From Pestalotiopsis fici W106-1 (Eukaryota; Ascomycota; Sordariomycetes; Amphisphaeriales; Sporocadaceae): DNA of 64,000 bases. A program made the translations under genes and the position numbers. The notes under the pieces were generated by a model. That model searched no databases. It was given only the letters and a program-made list of their open reading frames with translations, and had not been told where the DNA came from. Where the stretch lies: NCBI RefSeq assembly GCF_000516985.1, contig NW_006917096.1, forward strand, positions 1,039,606-1,103,605, given 5' to 3'. This document shows, in pieces, positions 44,269 through 55,386 of this stretch. Positions within the stretch are counted from its first letter, which is position 1; each line of letters begins with the position of its first letter.

Positions 44269-45916
44269 CGACGACGAGGATTTCAGCCCCATCAAGCTGA
44301 CGTCGGGGCCTGAAGATACATTCCAAGATGTGCAACCTGAAATGGAGCCGCTGAGTCCTCAGCACCAACCTGCCAGCCCATTGGTCCGGCAACATTCTTT
44401 ACTGGCTGTCGCCAATGCGCAAGATGATACCTCAGGATCTACGAGTCCATCCTTCTTTGCAAATATTCACGAGGTGCATCAGGTCAAGGGAATACAGGCT
44501 CAGCAGTCGCGACTTGTTGAAAACATTGTACGCCAGAGCCAGAAGGCCAGCCGCAGCAGTGGCGATGTCTCTCTGCCAACCCAAGGACAAGGCAGGGGCA
44601 GAAAGGCAGTGGCTCATGGGAGCTCTGCCGCTACTGATGTGACGAGTCCAGTTCCAGGAGCCAAGTCTGGGCCCAGGAAGAGTCAGCTGGCCCAGATCAG
44701 TGATGCAACAGAGCTCACAACTCCCCGGAAAAGTGCAGAACGGGACGAATGGGATGTTCCGAGCAGCGGAGACGAGGGGAAGCGTCACAAGAAGAACGAA
44801 AGATCGTCTGGCCCAAGCACAGACGACTCGAGCAAAATTTATGTGGCCCAAAGCAACTTGTCAGCCAGCCAGAAACGTCAGTATCGGAAAGTGCAAGTTC
44901 TAGATTCTCACTCTGGCGAATCAGCCATACCCGACTCCGTGGGTCAGATGCAGCCACCATCAAACTACAAGTCTAGTTGTGCAACAACTGTTGCTGTCTC
45001 GACGCCCAGCAGATATGCTTCTTCTGGACCGCGGCTCCCATACGAGATTGAGCAATCGGCTGATGTTGGCAAACCAAGTGCCGCAATCGATTTGACCTTA
45101 TCATCACCAGATGCTATCACTGTTGGCGGCGCGGATCAGGAAGGGGACCAAAGCCCGGTCCGACGATCGTCCGTCAAGAGAAAGAGGCCCGTTGTTCGGG
45201 ACGACGACGACGAACTTGGCCTAGACGAAAACTTCTTCGAGCAACCATCTAGTGATCCTGACTCGGACTATGACACGGCTGGCCGAAAACCCACCAAGAA
45301 GGCTAAGCAGCCAGCAAACTCGTCCAGTGCTGCTGCTAAAAAAGAACCCAAGAAACGCGGTCGCAAGAAGAAACTGCCAGTCGATGATGACGTTGTCATT
45401 GACGATGAAGTGAAAATTGTCGAACCCTTATTAATGACTGCCCCTCCGACAATCCCAGAAATAAATTCTGCAGAGGAGAAACCGAAGAAGAAGAGGGGCA
45501 GACCACGGAAGTCAGAAGCTACCCAACCAGCCGGTGCATCAATCGAACCGCTCATCGAGAAGGGGCAGCCAGTACATCAACCGAGTAGAAACTATGCACC
45601 GCCCGAGAATGAAGAGGGCGAGGATGATGCCACGGCAGAGAAAGAGAGTCGGGGACAATCAGCAACGGTTGACTCAACTGAGGACGAGGTGGTGACACAG
45701 ACTGAGGACAAGAGAGAGAAGGGTCCCAGTGGGAGCGCGTCTCCACTTAAGGAAACAGATCGCAATGTTCTGGGCAGGTCACAGTCTACAGTCTCGGATT
45801 CCGATAAGTCAATGAGTAAGTCCATGGCATCTTCACAAGCCGGGAAGATGTCTTATCGTGTAGGACTGAGTAAGAAGTCACGCATCGCACCATTGCTTAA
45901 GATCATCCGAAAATAA
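44234..45916 (+). CDS. AT-hook nuclear protein, mostly disordered
   Basis: Intronless 560-residue protein, highly charged and probably disordered. The start MAPRRVIADSDDDDEDFSPI is acidic. Two AT-hook-type basic patches are present: KKRGRKKKLP at about 376-385 and KKKRGRPRKSE at about 416-426, the second being a canonical RGRP core for minor-groove binding. The C-terminus SYRVGLSKKSRIAPLLKIIRK is basic and looks like a conserved docking motif. It resembles fungal chromatin or DNA-repair scaffold proteins in composition only; I do not assign a specific one. An uORF overlaps its start. Antisense frames are shadows. Confidence 0.8.
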   Translation: MAPRRVIADSDDDDEDFSPIKLTSGPEDTFQDVQPEMEPLSPQHQPASPLVRQHSLLAVANAQDDTSGSTSPSFFANIHEVHQVKGIQAQQSRLVENIVRQSQKASRSSGDVSLPTQGQGRGRKAVAHGSSAATDVTSPVPGAKSGPRKSQLAQISDATELTTPRKSAERDEWDVPSSGDEGKRHKKNERSSGPSTDDSSKIYVAQSNLSASQKRQYRKVQVLDSHSGESAIPDSVGQMQPPSNYKSSCATTVAVSTPSRYASSGPRLPYEIEQSADVGKPSAAIDLTLSSPDAITVGGADQEGDQSPVRRSSVKRKRPVVRDDDDELGLDENFFEQPSSDPDSDYDTAGRKPTKKAKQPANSSSAAAKKEPKKRGRKKKLPVDDDVVIDDEVKIVEPLLMTAPPTIPEINSAEEKPKKKRGRPRKSEATQPAGASIEPLIEKGQPVHQPSRNYAPPENEEGEDDATAEKESRGQSATVDSTEDEVVTQTEDKREKGPSGSASPLKETDRNVLGRSQSTVSDSDKSMSKSMASSQAGKMSYRVGLSKKSRIAPLLKIIRK

Positions 45917-46844
45917 GGCGCGTCACAGAAACGGTGCGAGTAGAAAGAGATGAGTGTTAAAAAAGAGGACATGACATGACTTGAGGCCGGCTACAACTAT
46001 ACCCCTATCTGCAATAAGTAGCCCTATACATACATGATGTCAAAAGAGTGGCTCTCCTAGATTGATCCAGAATAGATGAAATCAGTTTTGAGAGGTGCCT
46101 GAGTCACAGCAGAGGCCCCTCCCGCCCTTTATCGTCGAAAACTGCTGAGTAGCGTTTACTTGGCCAATGAGTGGCATTGTACATTTTGTCTCTAAATATT
46201 CTAATACTATACCCCAATCATTCCAGAGTACTGGGTAGATGAAAAGGATGAACAACAAATGAGGTTGCACCTTGCAATAGCTAAATTGAGATGGGATGGG
46301 GTCAGTGTGGAATTCTGGGGCAGTTTCGTATTTCAGCAACTATTGGTAAAAGAATGGCATCATTCCCTTAAAAGTATACAAGAACTCGGCAGATATTGCG
46401 AACGAGTATTTTCTGTTTCAGTATATCAAGACCATTGTCCCATGGCGACAGATTATACAATGGCGCTCGAATGGCCTCGACCGTATGGCCAGATAATTGG
46501 ATGTTGAGTCTGTAGGTATGTAGCGTCATGCATAATCAATGTGACGAACCAGCAGCGAACCGAAATAAGCACGGCGGAGATGTGATCCACTTGCCGGATC
46601 GGGTCGCCCGCCAGCTGCCACTAGGAGAGCTATGAGACCACGCATCATGTAAATGAGAAGCTCACCTCACCTCCAAAGTAATACATACCCCAATTGCATC
46701 TATTGGAGACTACTTTCAATTCTCTTCTTCTTTTCTCCTACGTACATACTTGTTCAGTCTCTCGCTTGTTTTGTTTTCCAGCTTGCTTGCTTTTTAAGCA
46801 ATAACTATTTCCCCCTTGTCAAAAGAAGAAGAAAAAAGAGAACC
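45917..46844. other. Intergenic region, promoter of the MAPR-like gene
   Basis: About 0.9 kb. The right 180 bases are pyrimidine-rich and give way to a purine-rich leader (AAAAGAAGAAGAAAAAAG) directly before the ATG at 46845. No gene seen. Confidence 0.5.
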
Positions 46845-47837
46845 ATGCCCGCCGAAACCCGCGGCTCCGTCCGCCAGCGCAAGGCGGCAGCCGTCCGGGC
46901 AGAACAGGAGCCGACACCGCGCGTCGTCGAGCTCAACACCTCCGACGATGAGGAGGAATTCATCAAGAACGGAACGGGCCCCTTGCAGCAGGAGCCCCGG
47001 CCCAAGCCCACCCCAAAGGCCCGCGTCAAGGCCGACGACGACGAGTACAGCCCCTGGCTCGATGTGCTGCGCGTCCTCACCTTCCTGGTGCTCGCCGGCG
47101 TCGGTTTGAGCTATCTCATCTCCAACGGGACCACATTTGGCCTCGATAAGCTGGCCAAGCATCCGCCAAAGTACTTTAGAAAGGACTGGTGGACAGAGCA
47201 ATTTGTAAGTCTATGGAACGCTGAAGGAAAAGAAAAAAAAAACACCATCCCGGAGGAAAGGGGGAACACAAAAGATTGGTGCTCGGGGGAAATGGGAAAT
47301 ACTCTTGCTAATCATTGGAATTCCGTTCTTGTTTAGAAAACGCCGCTCCAACTCACACCAGCCGAGCTATCCGCCTACGACGGCAGCGACCCAGAGAAGC
47401 CCATCTACCTCGCGATCAATGGCACCATTTACGACGTGTCAGCGAACCGACGCACCTACGGACCGGGCGGCTCGTACCATGTCTTTGCAGGCGTGGATGC
47501 AGCGCGCGGATTCGTCACGGGCTGTTTCGCCGATGACCGGACGGCGGACCTGCGCGGCATTGAGGAGATGCACATTCCCCGCGACGACCCGGAGGTTGAC
47601 TCACTATACACGGCCGCGGATCTCGAGGCCCTCAAGGTGCGCGAGCGCGCCGAGGCCGAGCAAAAGGTCCGCGACCAGCTCTCCCACTGGGTCAACTTCT
47701 TCGCCCGCAGCCCAAAGTACCCCCACGTCGGCACCGTTAAGCGTGAGCCCGGCTGGCTCGACAAGGAGCCTCTCAAGCCTCTGTGCGAGCAGGCTCAGAA
47801 GGGAAGGCCGAAGAGGAAGGCGCCCGAGACAAACTGA
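46845..47837 (+). CDS. Cytochrome b5-domain membrane protein, MAPR/Dap1-like
   Basis: A 286-residue membrane-anchored protein of the membrane-associated progesterone receptor (MAPR) family. Exons 46845-47204 and 47337-47837, phase 0. A charged cytosolic head (VVELNTSDDEEEF) is followed by one transmembrane helix at about 72-93 (LDVLRVLTFLVLAGVGLSYL), then the b5-like domain: LQLTPAELSAYDG, KPIYLAINGTIYDVS, and YGPGGSYHVFAGVDAARGF, which hold the tyrosines used for heme binding in the family. A helical tail (ALKVRERAEAEQKVRDQLSH) and a basic end complete it. Yeast Dap1 and human PGRMC1 bind heme and support cytochrome P450 enzymes of sterol synthesis; the same role here is inferred. Confidence 0.9.
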
Positions 47838-48860
47838 GAGATGTCAATGGAACATATTGCCTATACAAAAAGAAAAGGAAAAATGGGACGGGCAGATTTG
47901 AAATAGTACTACAAGCGAGCCACGTTTGTTTGAAAAAAAAAAATGAAAAGGAAAAGGAGAGGGGATGGATTTGACATGACATTGGATCCTCATCATATTC
48001 AGGGTCTGATAGACCCATGGTTCCCGGGTGAGGAGCAACTAGCCGGGCAATTGTGCTGTAGATTCATCAGACTTGAGATTTTGGACGGCCGATTCCACTG
48101 TTACGGTTTTCAAGAGCTTGTTTTCAAATTACGCTTCTGGTAAATCATTGACAAAAGCGTGCGGACAAGATCGGTGCATACGCTGATGAAAAGACGTTCA
48201 AAACTCAAGCCTGTACTGATACGGCGCGGCGGCATGCAACCAGCTTATCTTTCAGAGATATCGGGGGGATGGAATGGTATCGACAAGACATTGCAATCAG
48301 AATTCAGGACAACGATGACATGCAGAAAAAAGGTGTCTGAAAATAGGGGTATATTATTATATCTCAAACAAAAAAGAATAAGTTTCTCCAGAGTAAAAAA
48401 AAAAAACAACACGATTCAAGCCAGATTCCAGAGTGCACACGGGGCACTAGATGCAGACCACATGTCCCAAGGGCGGAAATATAATACAAGTAAAAGATCC
48501 GGACCCGACAGGAAGTGAGTGCTGCATCTTCCTCTGCTCTATAATTCTCCAGTCTGGAGACATCAACATCCAGAATGCTTCATGCAAAATACACGTCCTG
48601 CCGCGTGCAAACAAGCGATGGTCTCCAGTGCGGTTCGCGGAACCATTTTGGTTACACATCGTTCTTGCTGCTTGATCGCGGCCGCGCTATGCTTGAGCAT
48701 CCCTCTCCCTCTCCCCTTTTTTTTATATTGTCGTTCATCATCATCAAGTTCTCTCATCCCTCATCTTATGGAAGAGTCAAGATGAGAAAATATTAAGAGA
48801 CTTCCCCAAACTCCATAAAACACACCCACTCCTTCCTTCCCGACCTGGGCTTTGGAGTCT
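47838..48860. other. Spacer between convergent genes
   Basis: About 1 kb between the 3' ends of the MAPR-like and cupredoxin genes. Homopolymer A runs at about 47933-47943 and 48396-48406. Short frames only; no gene seen. Confidence 0.5.
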
Positions 48861-49576
48861 CTATGCCAAGAAGAAGGCGGCGGCAGCACCCACGAGCAAG
48901 GTAAAGGAAGTCGAAATGACAACCGAGGCGGCGCCGGCGGTGCTGACGGCCGACGAGGTCGAGCTGCCGCTGCCAGTGGTCGAGTCGGTGGAGCCGCTGC
49001 CCGAGGTGCCGGTGCCCGTGTTGCCCGAGTTGGTGTTGCCTCCCGAGGTGGAGCTGGACGGGGCAACGTTGGCCGTGGCGGCCGAGGCGAGCTTCTTGAA
49101 CTCGGTCAGAGAGCGAGTAGCGTTGGCGGCGGTGCTGGTTGTTCGTTTAGTATTACTTCTTTCCTTCCTAATATAAATTTCACTCACTTCTCGTTAATGA
49201 CCATGACCATACCAGCCTGGCAATGCTTGCCCGTGGCGCAGTAGAACCACAAGGGGTTCGTGTTGGCGACCATAATGGTCCAGGTCGGGATCATGCCCGT
49301 GGATGAGCTGGCGGCGACGGGCATGAAGCCGCTAAAGGCGCCCGTTTGGTTGGTGTGCTCCGAAATGGGCGAGCAGGGCGCATCAAAGGTCGACTGGGCG
49401 ACGCTGTGGTTGCCGGCGCGGAACTGGAACTGGACCATGTCGCCCGCGGGCACCTGAATGTTGTCGGGAGAAAAGATGAGTGAGTTGTTGTTGACCGTGG
49501 ACACGGAGACGACGTGAACGGTCTGGGCCGAAGCGAGGCCCAGCAGGGCGGACAGAGCTAGTACTGAGAACTGCAT
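48861..49576 (-). CDS. GPI-type extracellular cupredoxin, serine-rich
   Basis: Secreted cupredoxin-like protein of 220 residues. Exons 49576-49188 and 49134-48861; the intron has a GTGAGT donor and ACTAAAC branch. A clear signal peptide (MQFSVLALSALLGLASA) is followed by a cupredoxin fold with VPAGDMVQFQFRAGNHSVAQ, DAPCSPI, and WFYCATGKHCQAGMVMVI. The His, Cys, His and Met of a type-1 copper site can be traced in NHSV, FYC, KHC and AGM. A Ser/Thr/Gly-rich stalk (STSGGNTNSGNTGTGTSGSG) ends in a hydrophobic tail SVVISTSFTLLVGAAAAFFL typical for GPI attachment. Related fungal proteins sit on the wall or membrane; function is not settled. Confidence 0.9.
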
Positions 49577-52500
49577 TTTGACGAAGAGATTTCTGGTGAA
49601 CGTCGAAAAGAGAATGTCGTTGTATTTTTCGAAAATAGTAAGAAACGGTCGGAATCAAGAGAGCGTATTGTTTGTATAAGCGACTAGCGCGTTGGCTTCG
49701 AAGGGCTGGCCTTGAAGTAGAGAATATTAAAGCTTGAAGTGAAGTTGAAAGAAGGAAATGGAAAAAATGCCAGAGACGTCTCGAGTGATTACTGAAAGGA
49801 ACCAGGAAAGAGGGAAAAGAGAAACGAAAAAAAGGCCCCAGCACCAGAGGGACGAGATGGGCAGCATGATTATAAGAGACCGGAAGACTGTAGGATCGTC
49901 TCATGGTGAACCATACCCTAGTGTTTTGACGTCTGAAGATGGTCCGAGGTGACAGGGGTGCTATTGGGCGCAAGGAGGGGAGGATGTCTGGAGGCACGAG
50001 ATGGTCCTTGAAACACGTTTTGACCAGCAGGCCGACCGGCTTGTAGATGGAAAGATGACATATAGTCCTGCTGGTATTGCTGAAAGGTCCGAACGGGCAT
50101 TTGCCCTGCCGAGATTAATGAGTCTCTTTCTTGTCATACTGCCGGGCGCGGACGCTGGTCCAGTATACATCTTCCTTGCCAAGACTTCTGGAGGCTAGAG
50201 AGCTAGAGAGGGTGGGCCAATGATGAAGAACCGTTGAAGATGGATATAGGCACATGCACCTAGAAAGTCAAAATATGTGCGGTTTCTACGTATGCCAAAT
50301 AGTCATTGGATTTGGGTAAGCATTACAAAATCTCGTGATTAGCAATATTGAATTGCTCAAAGCATGCGCGTCGCTCTCTATCGCTTCTGTTGATGAGACA
50401 AGGCCTTGTTATTGAGCGTAGTGTATACTTCTAGTGACTGCCAGCAATATTGACTGGAGCCAAGACGGCCTCTTTTTGCCGGGGGAAACCCCAAAAGCGA
50501 GCGACTGGGCTGCTACGTCTCCCCCAGATTCTGATCACTGTACCTAGTATTCTCATGAAGAAAAGAATAGAGAAAAAGAACTGGCAATGGAAGTCGGAAA
50601 AGACGGAGGAGACCCTAGTCCAGGTTCAATTCGGTATCCATATAAAATCTATGGTTGATTTAAGGTTGAGCGTTAAGCATTTTACAGGGATTCCAGGGCA
50701 TCCAGGGCGGCCCAGGAGGTGGGAATGGTGTTAGCCGCACGGGTCGTGCTTCAGCATTGTAGCATACTGGGCCTTCTGAAACCCTACCGGTTTCCCATCC
50801 CATCTCAGCCCTCTCCTTTGCCCAGCGCGCAAAATCTCGCTTTGCCATTTGCTGAAAATTCATCCGGCGCTTGGCTGCATCTGGTACCGCAAGCGATGAA
50901 GGAGAATGGAAAAGCTGCTGGATTGCTTGCAGAGCCTCCGGTTCAGAAGTATGTACAGGTTAGGCTATTGCAATAGATGGATCCATCTCGCAGACCTGCA
51001 CCACCCACCATCAGAGGCCACCCCCCGGTCCGTTGTAGCGCGCTTCTGTAATCGGTATAGACTCAGGGCAACTCCTACATATTGTGGTCCTATGTTCCCA
51101 CGCAGAGCCGCACACAGGCTACCATCACCATCGAAAGTATAGACCAATCTGGAGTTTTGCAACCGTTGCACTGCCTTTGAAGCGAGCCTCTACCAAACCC
51201 TGTCACTCCTTTGCCTCACCAAGGGTTGCCTAGTGCACGCAGTGGTCGCAAGAATGTGACCAGACGAGGTTGCTGTCACTCTAATTCCATCCTGACTTTC
51301 CGGGAAACAAAGGGTGAAGGAACATGGAAAGCTTGGCTACTGTACCCCGGACTTCTATCTAGATCTAGCCAACGTCAAAGGCCTCCGAGGCAGTGCTTCT
51401 CATCACTGAACTCAGACGGCTGACTTTCACCCGAGTAATGGCGAACCTACAGGTAGACAGGGTAGCCCACTAGACGGGACTGGCATGTATTGCTCGCTCC
51501 AAGCAGTAACTTAGATGCCCACACAAGACAGCACTTTTCTGAATCTCTTGAGATGTTATTGAATGAATTGAGGCATTCATATACTAACTGCAATGCTCAA
51601 GACACACACTTATTCCTTCATGCTCGACTACAATGTACAAGTTGCCGTTCAGCCGATTTGCCAAGAATGATCAGCTTGAAACAATGACACATGGGCAGAG
51701 TGCGGATTGACTGATGTGTGATTCGGCTCCAGAATATCTTGTCCATCATCCTCCGATGTGGGTCAAAAAAGCCGTGCAACAACTCCAATACTCTCAGGGT
51801 TTCTTTGTGGACTGATTCTGGGCCATGAGTCTTGTTTCACTGCAGCCTCTCGTCCTTCCGAGCACTGTCCCACGTGCACAAAGTTCTTTATGAGCATGGT
51901 TCCTCTTCTAATCATCCGATCTCGTATCCGCTAGTGCCAAGACATGATACACAGCAAGCTCATGCAACTTGATGTGCAACCAGATTCCCTACTCCGGCTG
52001 ACATAGATGAGCTGCTCATGACCTTATCGAGCCTGGCTTCATAGTAGAGGTCACATCTCTTCCGGATCTACAACGGCCTCCAAGATCTGCCTATGGAAGA
52101 TCTCCGTCCCAAAACATCTTAAGGGGGCCGAAGAATTATTAGTGGCTATGTCATCCATCAATGAACAAGATGTGTATCTAATGTTGACTTCTCGTACACA
52201 TAAGCAGTATAGTGTTTCTATCCGAGGTCGATGCCATGACAAGTTTTTATAGTTCATCGTGTCAACACCCAGCGACTAGATTATCACGGGATCTAGGATC
52301 TGTTGCCCGCACTGGTGTCTGTCGGGGTGACTTCATCTGCTCTTGCTTGCAGAGAATCGTAGGACGTTTTTCATTTGGTTGGTACCTTTAAAAATCTGAC
52401 GACACCAAGTCAAGGGAGTGCAGGTCGTACCGTCAAACTGAGAGGTATGCAGTCTTGTTGTTGCTGATCTGAACTGCAGCTCCTCTTCCGATACTGTGGG

Positions 52501-52698
52501 AAGCAGAAGCTGAGAGTTTGTCCTTTGCGGTCCAAGGACTTTGTAGCAGAATTCCATGCTATCATGGCCAGAACCATACGATCTTAAGATATGGCCTCAA
52601 GCAGATACTAGATTTGTCCGGTATCTCAAAGCGAACCAGAATTTTGCTGCTCAACCGTGCAGAGCACTGCACAAGGTCATCGTCTGGGGGAAAGACTT
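49577..52698. other. 3.1 kb intergenic region, no supported gene
   Basis: Lies upstream of the cupredoxin gene and downstream of the CENP-X gene, both on the minus strand. The first 250 bases are purine-rich on the plus strand, i.e. CT-rich for the cupredoxin promoter. The rest has scattered frames of up to 94 codons with no domains. No transposon features were recognised. Confidence 0.5.
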
Positions 52699-53178
52699 TT
52701 ACAGATCCAGCAAGAGCTGCGGCGCAATCTTCTCCAAGTCTTCCACATCAAGGAACGCGGCACTCCTCTCGACAGCAGCACGAGCAATGGCCTCGCGGAC
52801 AAAAATGTCCATATACTTGGCAACGGCCTCGTTTGCGTCCTTGCTAATTCTCGAGCCGTCCTTTTCGAAGAATTCATGTAGAAGCCTCGTGAGGAGCTCA
52901 GGTGGGATCGTCGCCTTGGGCTCTTCTTCCTCTTCTTCCTCGTCCTCATGGTCGTTGTCGGCTGCACCCGCGACCGAGTCTTGCGTTACGTCCATGACAT
53001 CTTGGGAGTCGTCGAAAGGGTCAAGATCAGCTTCGTCTATTTGTTCTTGTCGCTTTGCCATTCTCTGTGCTCCGGAGGTGCCCATAGACGGACGATTCGG
53101 GGCTCGCGCAGCGTTGGATGCCGAAGTGCCAGAAGCTTTTGCCTTGTTTGTAGATCCTGCAGGACGTCCACGAGGCAT
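52699..53178 (-). CDS. Centromere protein X / Mhf2 histone-fold protein
   Basis: Intronless 159-residue protein with a C-terminal CENP-X histone fold (PF09415 type): IPPELLTRLLHEFFEKDGSR, ISKDANEAVAKYMDIFVREA and FLDVEDLEKIAPQLLLDL, which is the usual C-terminal end. CENP-X pairs with CENP-S; the complex works at the inner kinetochore and, as MHF, with the FANCM helicase in fork repair. The first 80 residues are an extra basic then acidic arm: MPRGRPAGSTNKAKA has an AT-hook-like RGRP, and about 70-85 is a run of Glu and Asp. The core family protein is about 80 residues, so the arm doubles the length. Identification by the fold is strong. Confidence 0.9.
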   Translation of the reverse strand: MPRGRPAGSTNKAKASGTSASNAARAPNRPSMGTSGAQRMAKRQEQIDEADLDPFDDSQDVMDVTQDSVAGAADNDHEDEEEEEEEPKATIPPELLTRLLHEFFEKDGSRISKDANEAVAKYMDIFVREAIARAAVERSAAFLDVEDLEKIAPQLLLDL

Positions 53179-53867
53179 GGTGACAATCTCAGGTAGGCGT
53201 TCCTACGTGCAACTTGATCGCTTCAGAATTATTGGCAGAATAAATAGGTGCGACTTTGGTTGTTCTCGCTTTTGCGGGACGTAGAGATAGACGCGCAATT
53301 CGAAGAAATGCGCGTTTCGCGTCCCAACGCGTTTATTGGACTGCAGCTGTCAAGCACCTGGCGGCAAACGGATATTAATCTGTACCAACCTCAATACATC
53401 ACCACATTCAGGAGGAGACATAACATTGCAGATGAACTTTGATGGCGATCAGTAATGGGCTTCGCAAATACTTGTGCAGGCAAACACTCATTCTCATGAA
53501 AAGCCAATTCAAGATTCATTGTAACCACGAGTGTTCAATTGCAAAGAGAAGTCTATCGTAACCATCGAAATGAACTCCCTCTGGCTGAAAATGAATCCGG
53601 AGATGTGCAGTTGCGAGCAAAACGAATACATAAAGGAATTGCCTAGAGTCTAAATTACAGCAGCTGGACATCTTCGTAAAGGCCGCCCATGCTGCAAAGG
53701 CCTCCGTGTTCCAGAACGCCACCGACAATTGTGATGCCTGTAACAGCCTTTTCGCCGCAACATCCACCGCCAAATGACACTTTTATCAACCATGGTCCGC
53801 GGGTCTCATCATTACATCATCCCCACCAGTGATCTTAATCGTCTATATGGATTGGGTATTAAGGTGT
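53179..53867. other. Intergenic region
   Basis: Promoter side of the CENP-X gene and 3' flank of the ADP/ATP carrier gene. Frames are short and unconvincing. Confidence 0.5.
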
Positions 53868-55386
53868 TTAGCCAGAGCCACCCTTGAAGGCCTTGCCGAA
53901 GAGGATGACCTGGAGCTGATCGTAGATCGACAGGACACCAGCACCGGCGACACCACGGAGGATGTTGGCACCAGCACCCTTGAAGAGCGACTTGATACCC
54001 TCCTTGGCGACAATCTGGCGGGCAGCATCGAGAGTACCGTTGTACTTGACGGCCTCACCAGAGGTCATCATCATACGACGACGGATAGTGTCAAGAGGGT
54101 AGGAAGCGATACCGGCACCGGTGGTGACACCCCAACCAAGAGCGAAAGAGGCCAAGAAGTTGTTTGCGAGAGGACCGACCAGGACGACGGGCTTCAGCGA
54201 GTCGTACATACCGAAGTACAGACCACGGTAGACAACGATACCAGCGACGGAAGGAGCGAAACCACGGTACAGACCAGCAATACCGTCAGAGGCAAGAGTC
54301 TTGCGGTAGACATCGACGAGACCGTTGAACTGACGGTCACCACCACCCTTGGCGTTCTTGGCGTCGTTGGCCAGACGGGTACGGGCGTAATCGAGGGAGT
54401 AGACGAAGAGCAGGGAAGTGGCACCAGCAGCCTGAGGAACGAATGTCAGCAAGTAGAAACGATAAGGGGAGACATTTCGAAGTAACTTACACCACCGGAA
54501 GCCAGGTTACCGGCCATCCACTTGGCGTAACCGTCCTTGTCCTTCTTGTAACCGAACATAGCCTTGAACTTGTCACGGAAAGCGAAGTTCAGGGCCTGGG
54601 TAGGGAAGTAACGGATGACGTTGGCAGTGTTACCACGCCACAGGGACATGACACCCTCGGCCTTGGCGGTTCTGCTGAAGCACTCGACGATACCGTCGTA
54701 CTTGCGGTCGAGACGACCGACCTTAAGCATCTCATCCTACGTGGTTTGTTAGTAATTGTTTGTGACCACGTGTTCATCCACCGCGGCTCGAAATTGGACG
54801 CCGCATCAATGAATGCTATGTGGACAAGTGCTTACCTGGTTCTGGATAAGGAGCTTGACACGCTCAATGGGAGCGGCAGCAGTCTTCGAGACGGCGGCGG
54901 AGACACCACCCACTGTGGGATCGGATTAGTCAACTGTCAGGGGATGCGGAGTGCTCGCTCGGGATATGCGACATCGACTGCAGCTCGAGCTGGCGATGTC
55001 GATTCGACGAGGAAATCTGCTCAAGGAGCATTGCGGATAGACGTACTCAAGAAGTCAGCCACGAAGGCTATAGAAGATTGATGTTAGCATTGGTTCTGAT
55101 GAAGTTTCTGCGTATGGGGAAAATTTTCTCAGCACCGGCAGCAGGATCAACAGGAGCCGCGAGTCTACTCCGAAACCAAGCCCGCAAAGACGCAACAGGT
55201 CCCGATTGAGATTCTGATGGATCAATTGAGGTCCGCAAACGAATGCGATGGATGATATCGAGCAAGACTCGGGCAGGCTGGTGAACGCGCCGCGAGATGC
55301 GTGGATTGATGGATACTTGATACGAGGGATTTTCATCGGGAGAACGTACGCGGCATGCCCAGAACGGTAGGCTTTTCTTGCGACAT
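53868..55386 (-). CDS. Mitochondrial ADP/ATP carrier
   Basis: Inner-membrane adenine nucleotide translocator of 314 residues, exchanging matrix ATP for cytosolic ADP. Exons: 55386-55350, 55067-55047, 54912-54836, 54736-54491, 54431-53868; all junctions agree with the family. Exon 2 is only 21 bases (PFVADFL, split codons at both ends). The three mitochondrial-carrier repeats show PIERVK, SLDYAR (Ser in place of Pro) and PLDTIR, and the nucleotide-carrier signature RRRMMM follows the last one. Start [12 protein letters not shown] is the first ATG. The first intron is 282 bases and the second 134. Three antisense frames (up to 218 codons) are shadows caused by strong codon bias, itself a sign of high expression. 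Confidence 0.96.

Noticed and set aside
53829..55081. Plus-strand frames of 218 and 212 codons
   Set aside because: Antisense to the ADP/ATP carrier, whose exons fit the family exactly; Thr/Val/Gly-rich content mirrors the codon bias of the carrier.
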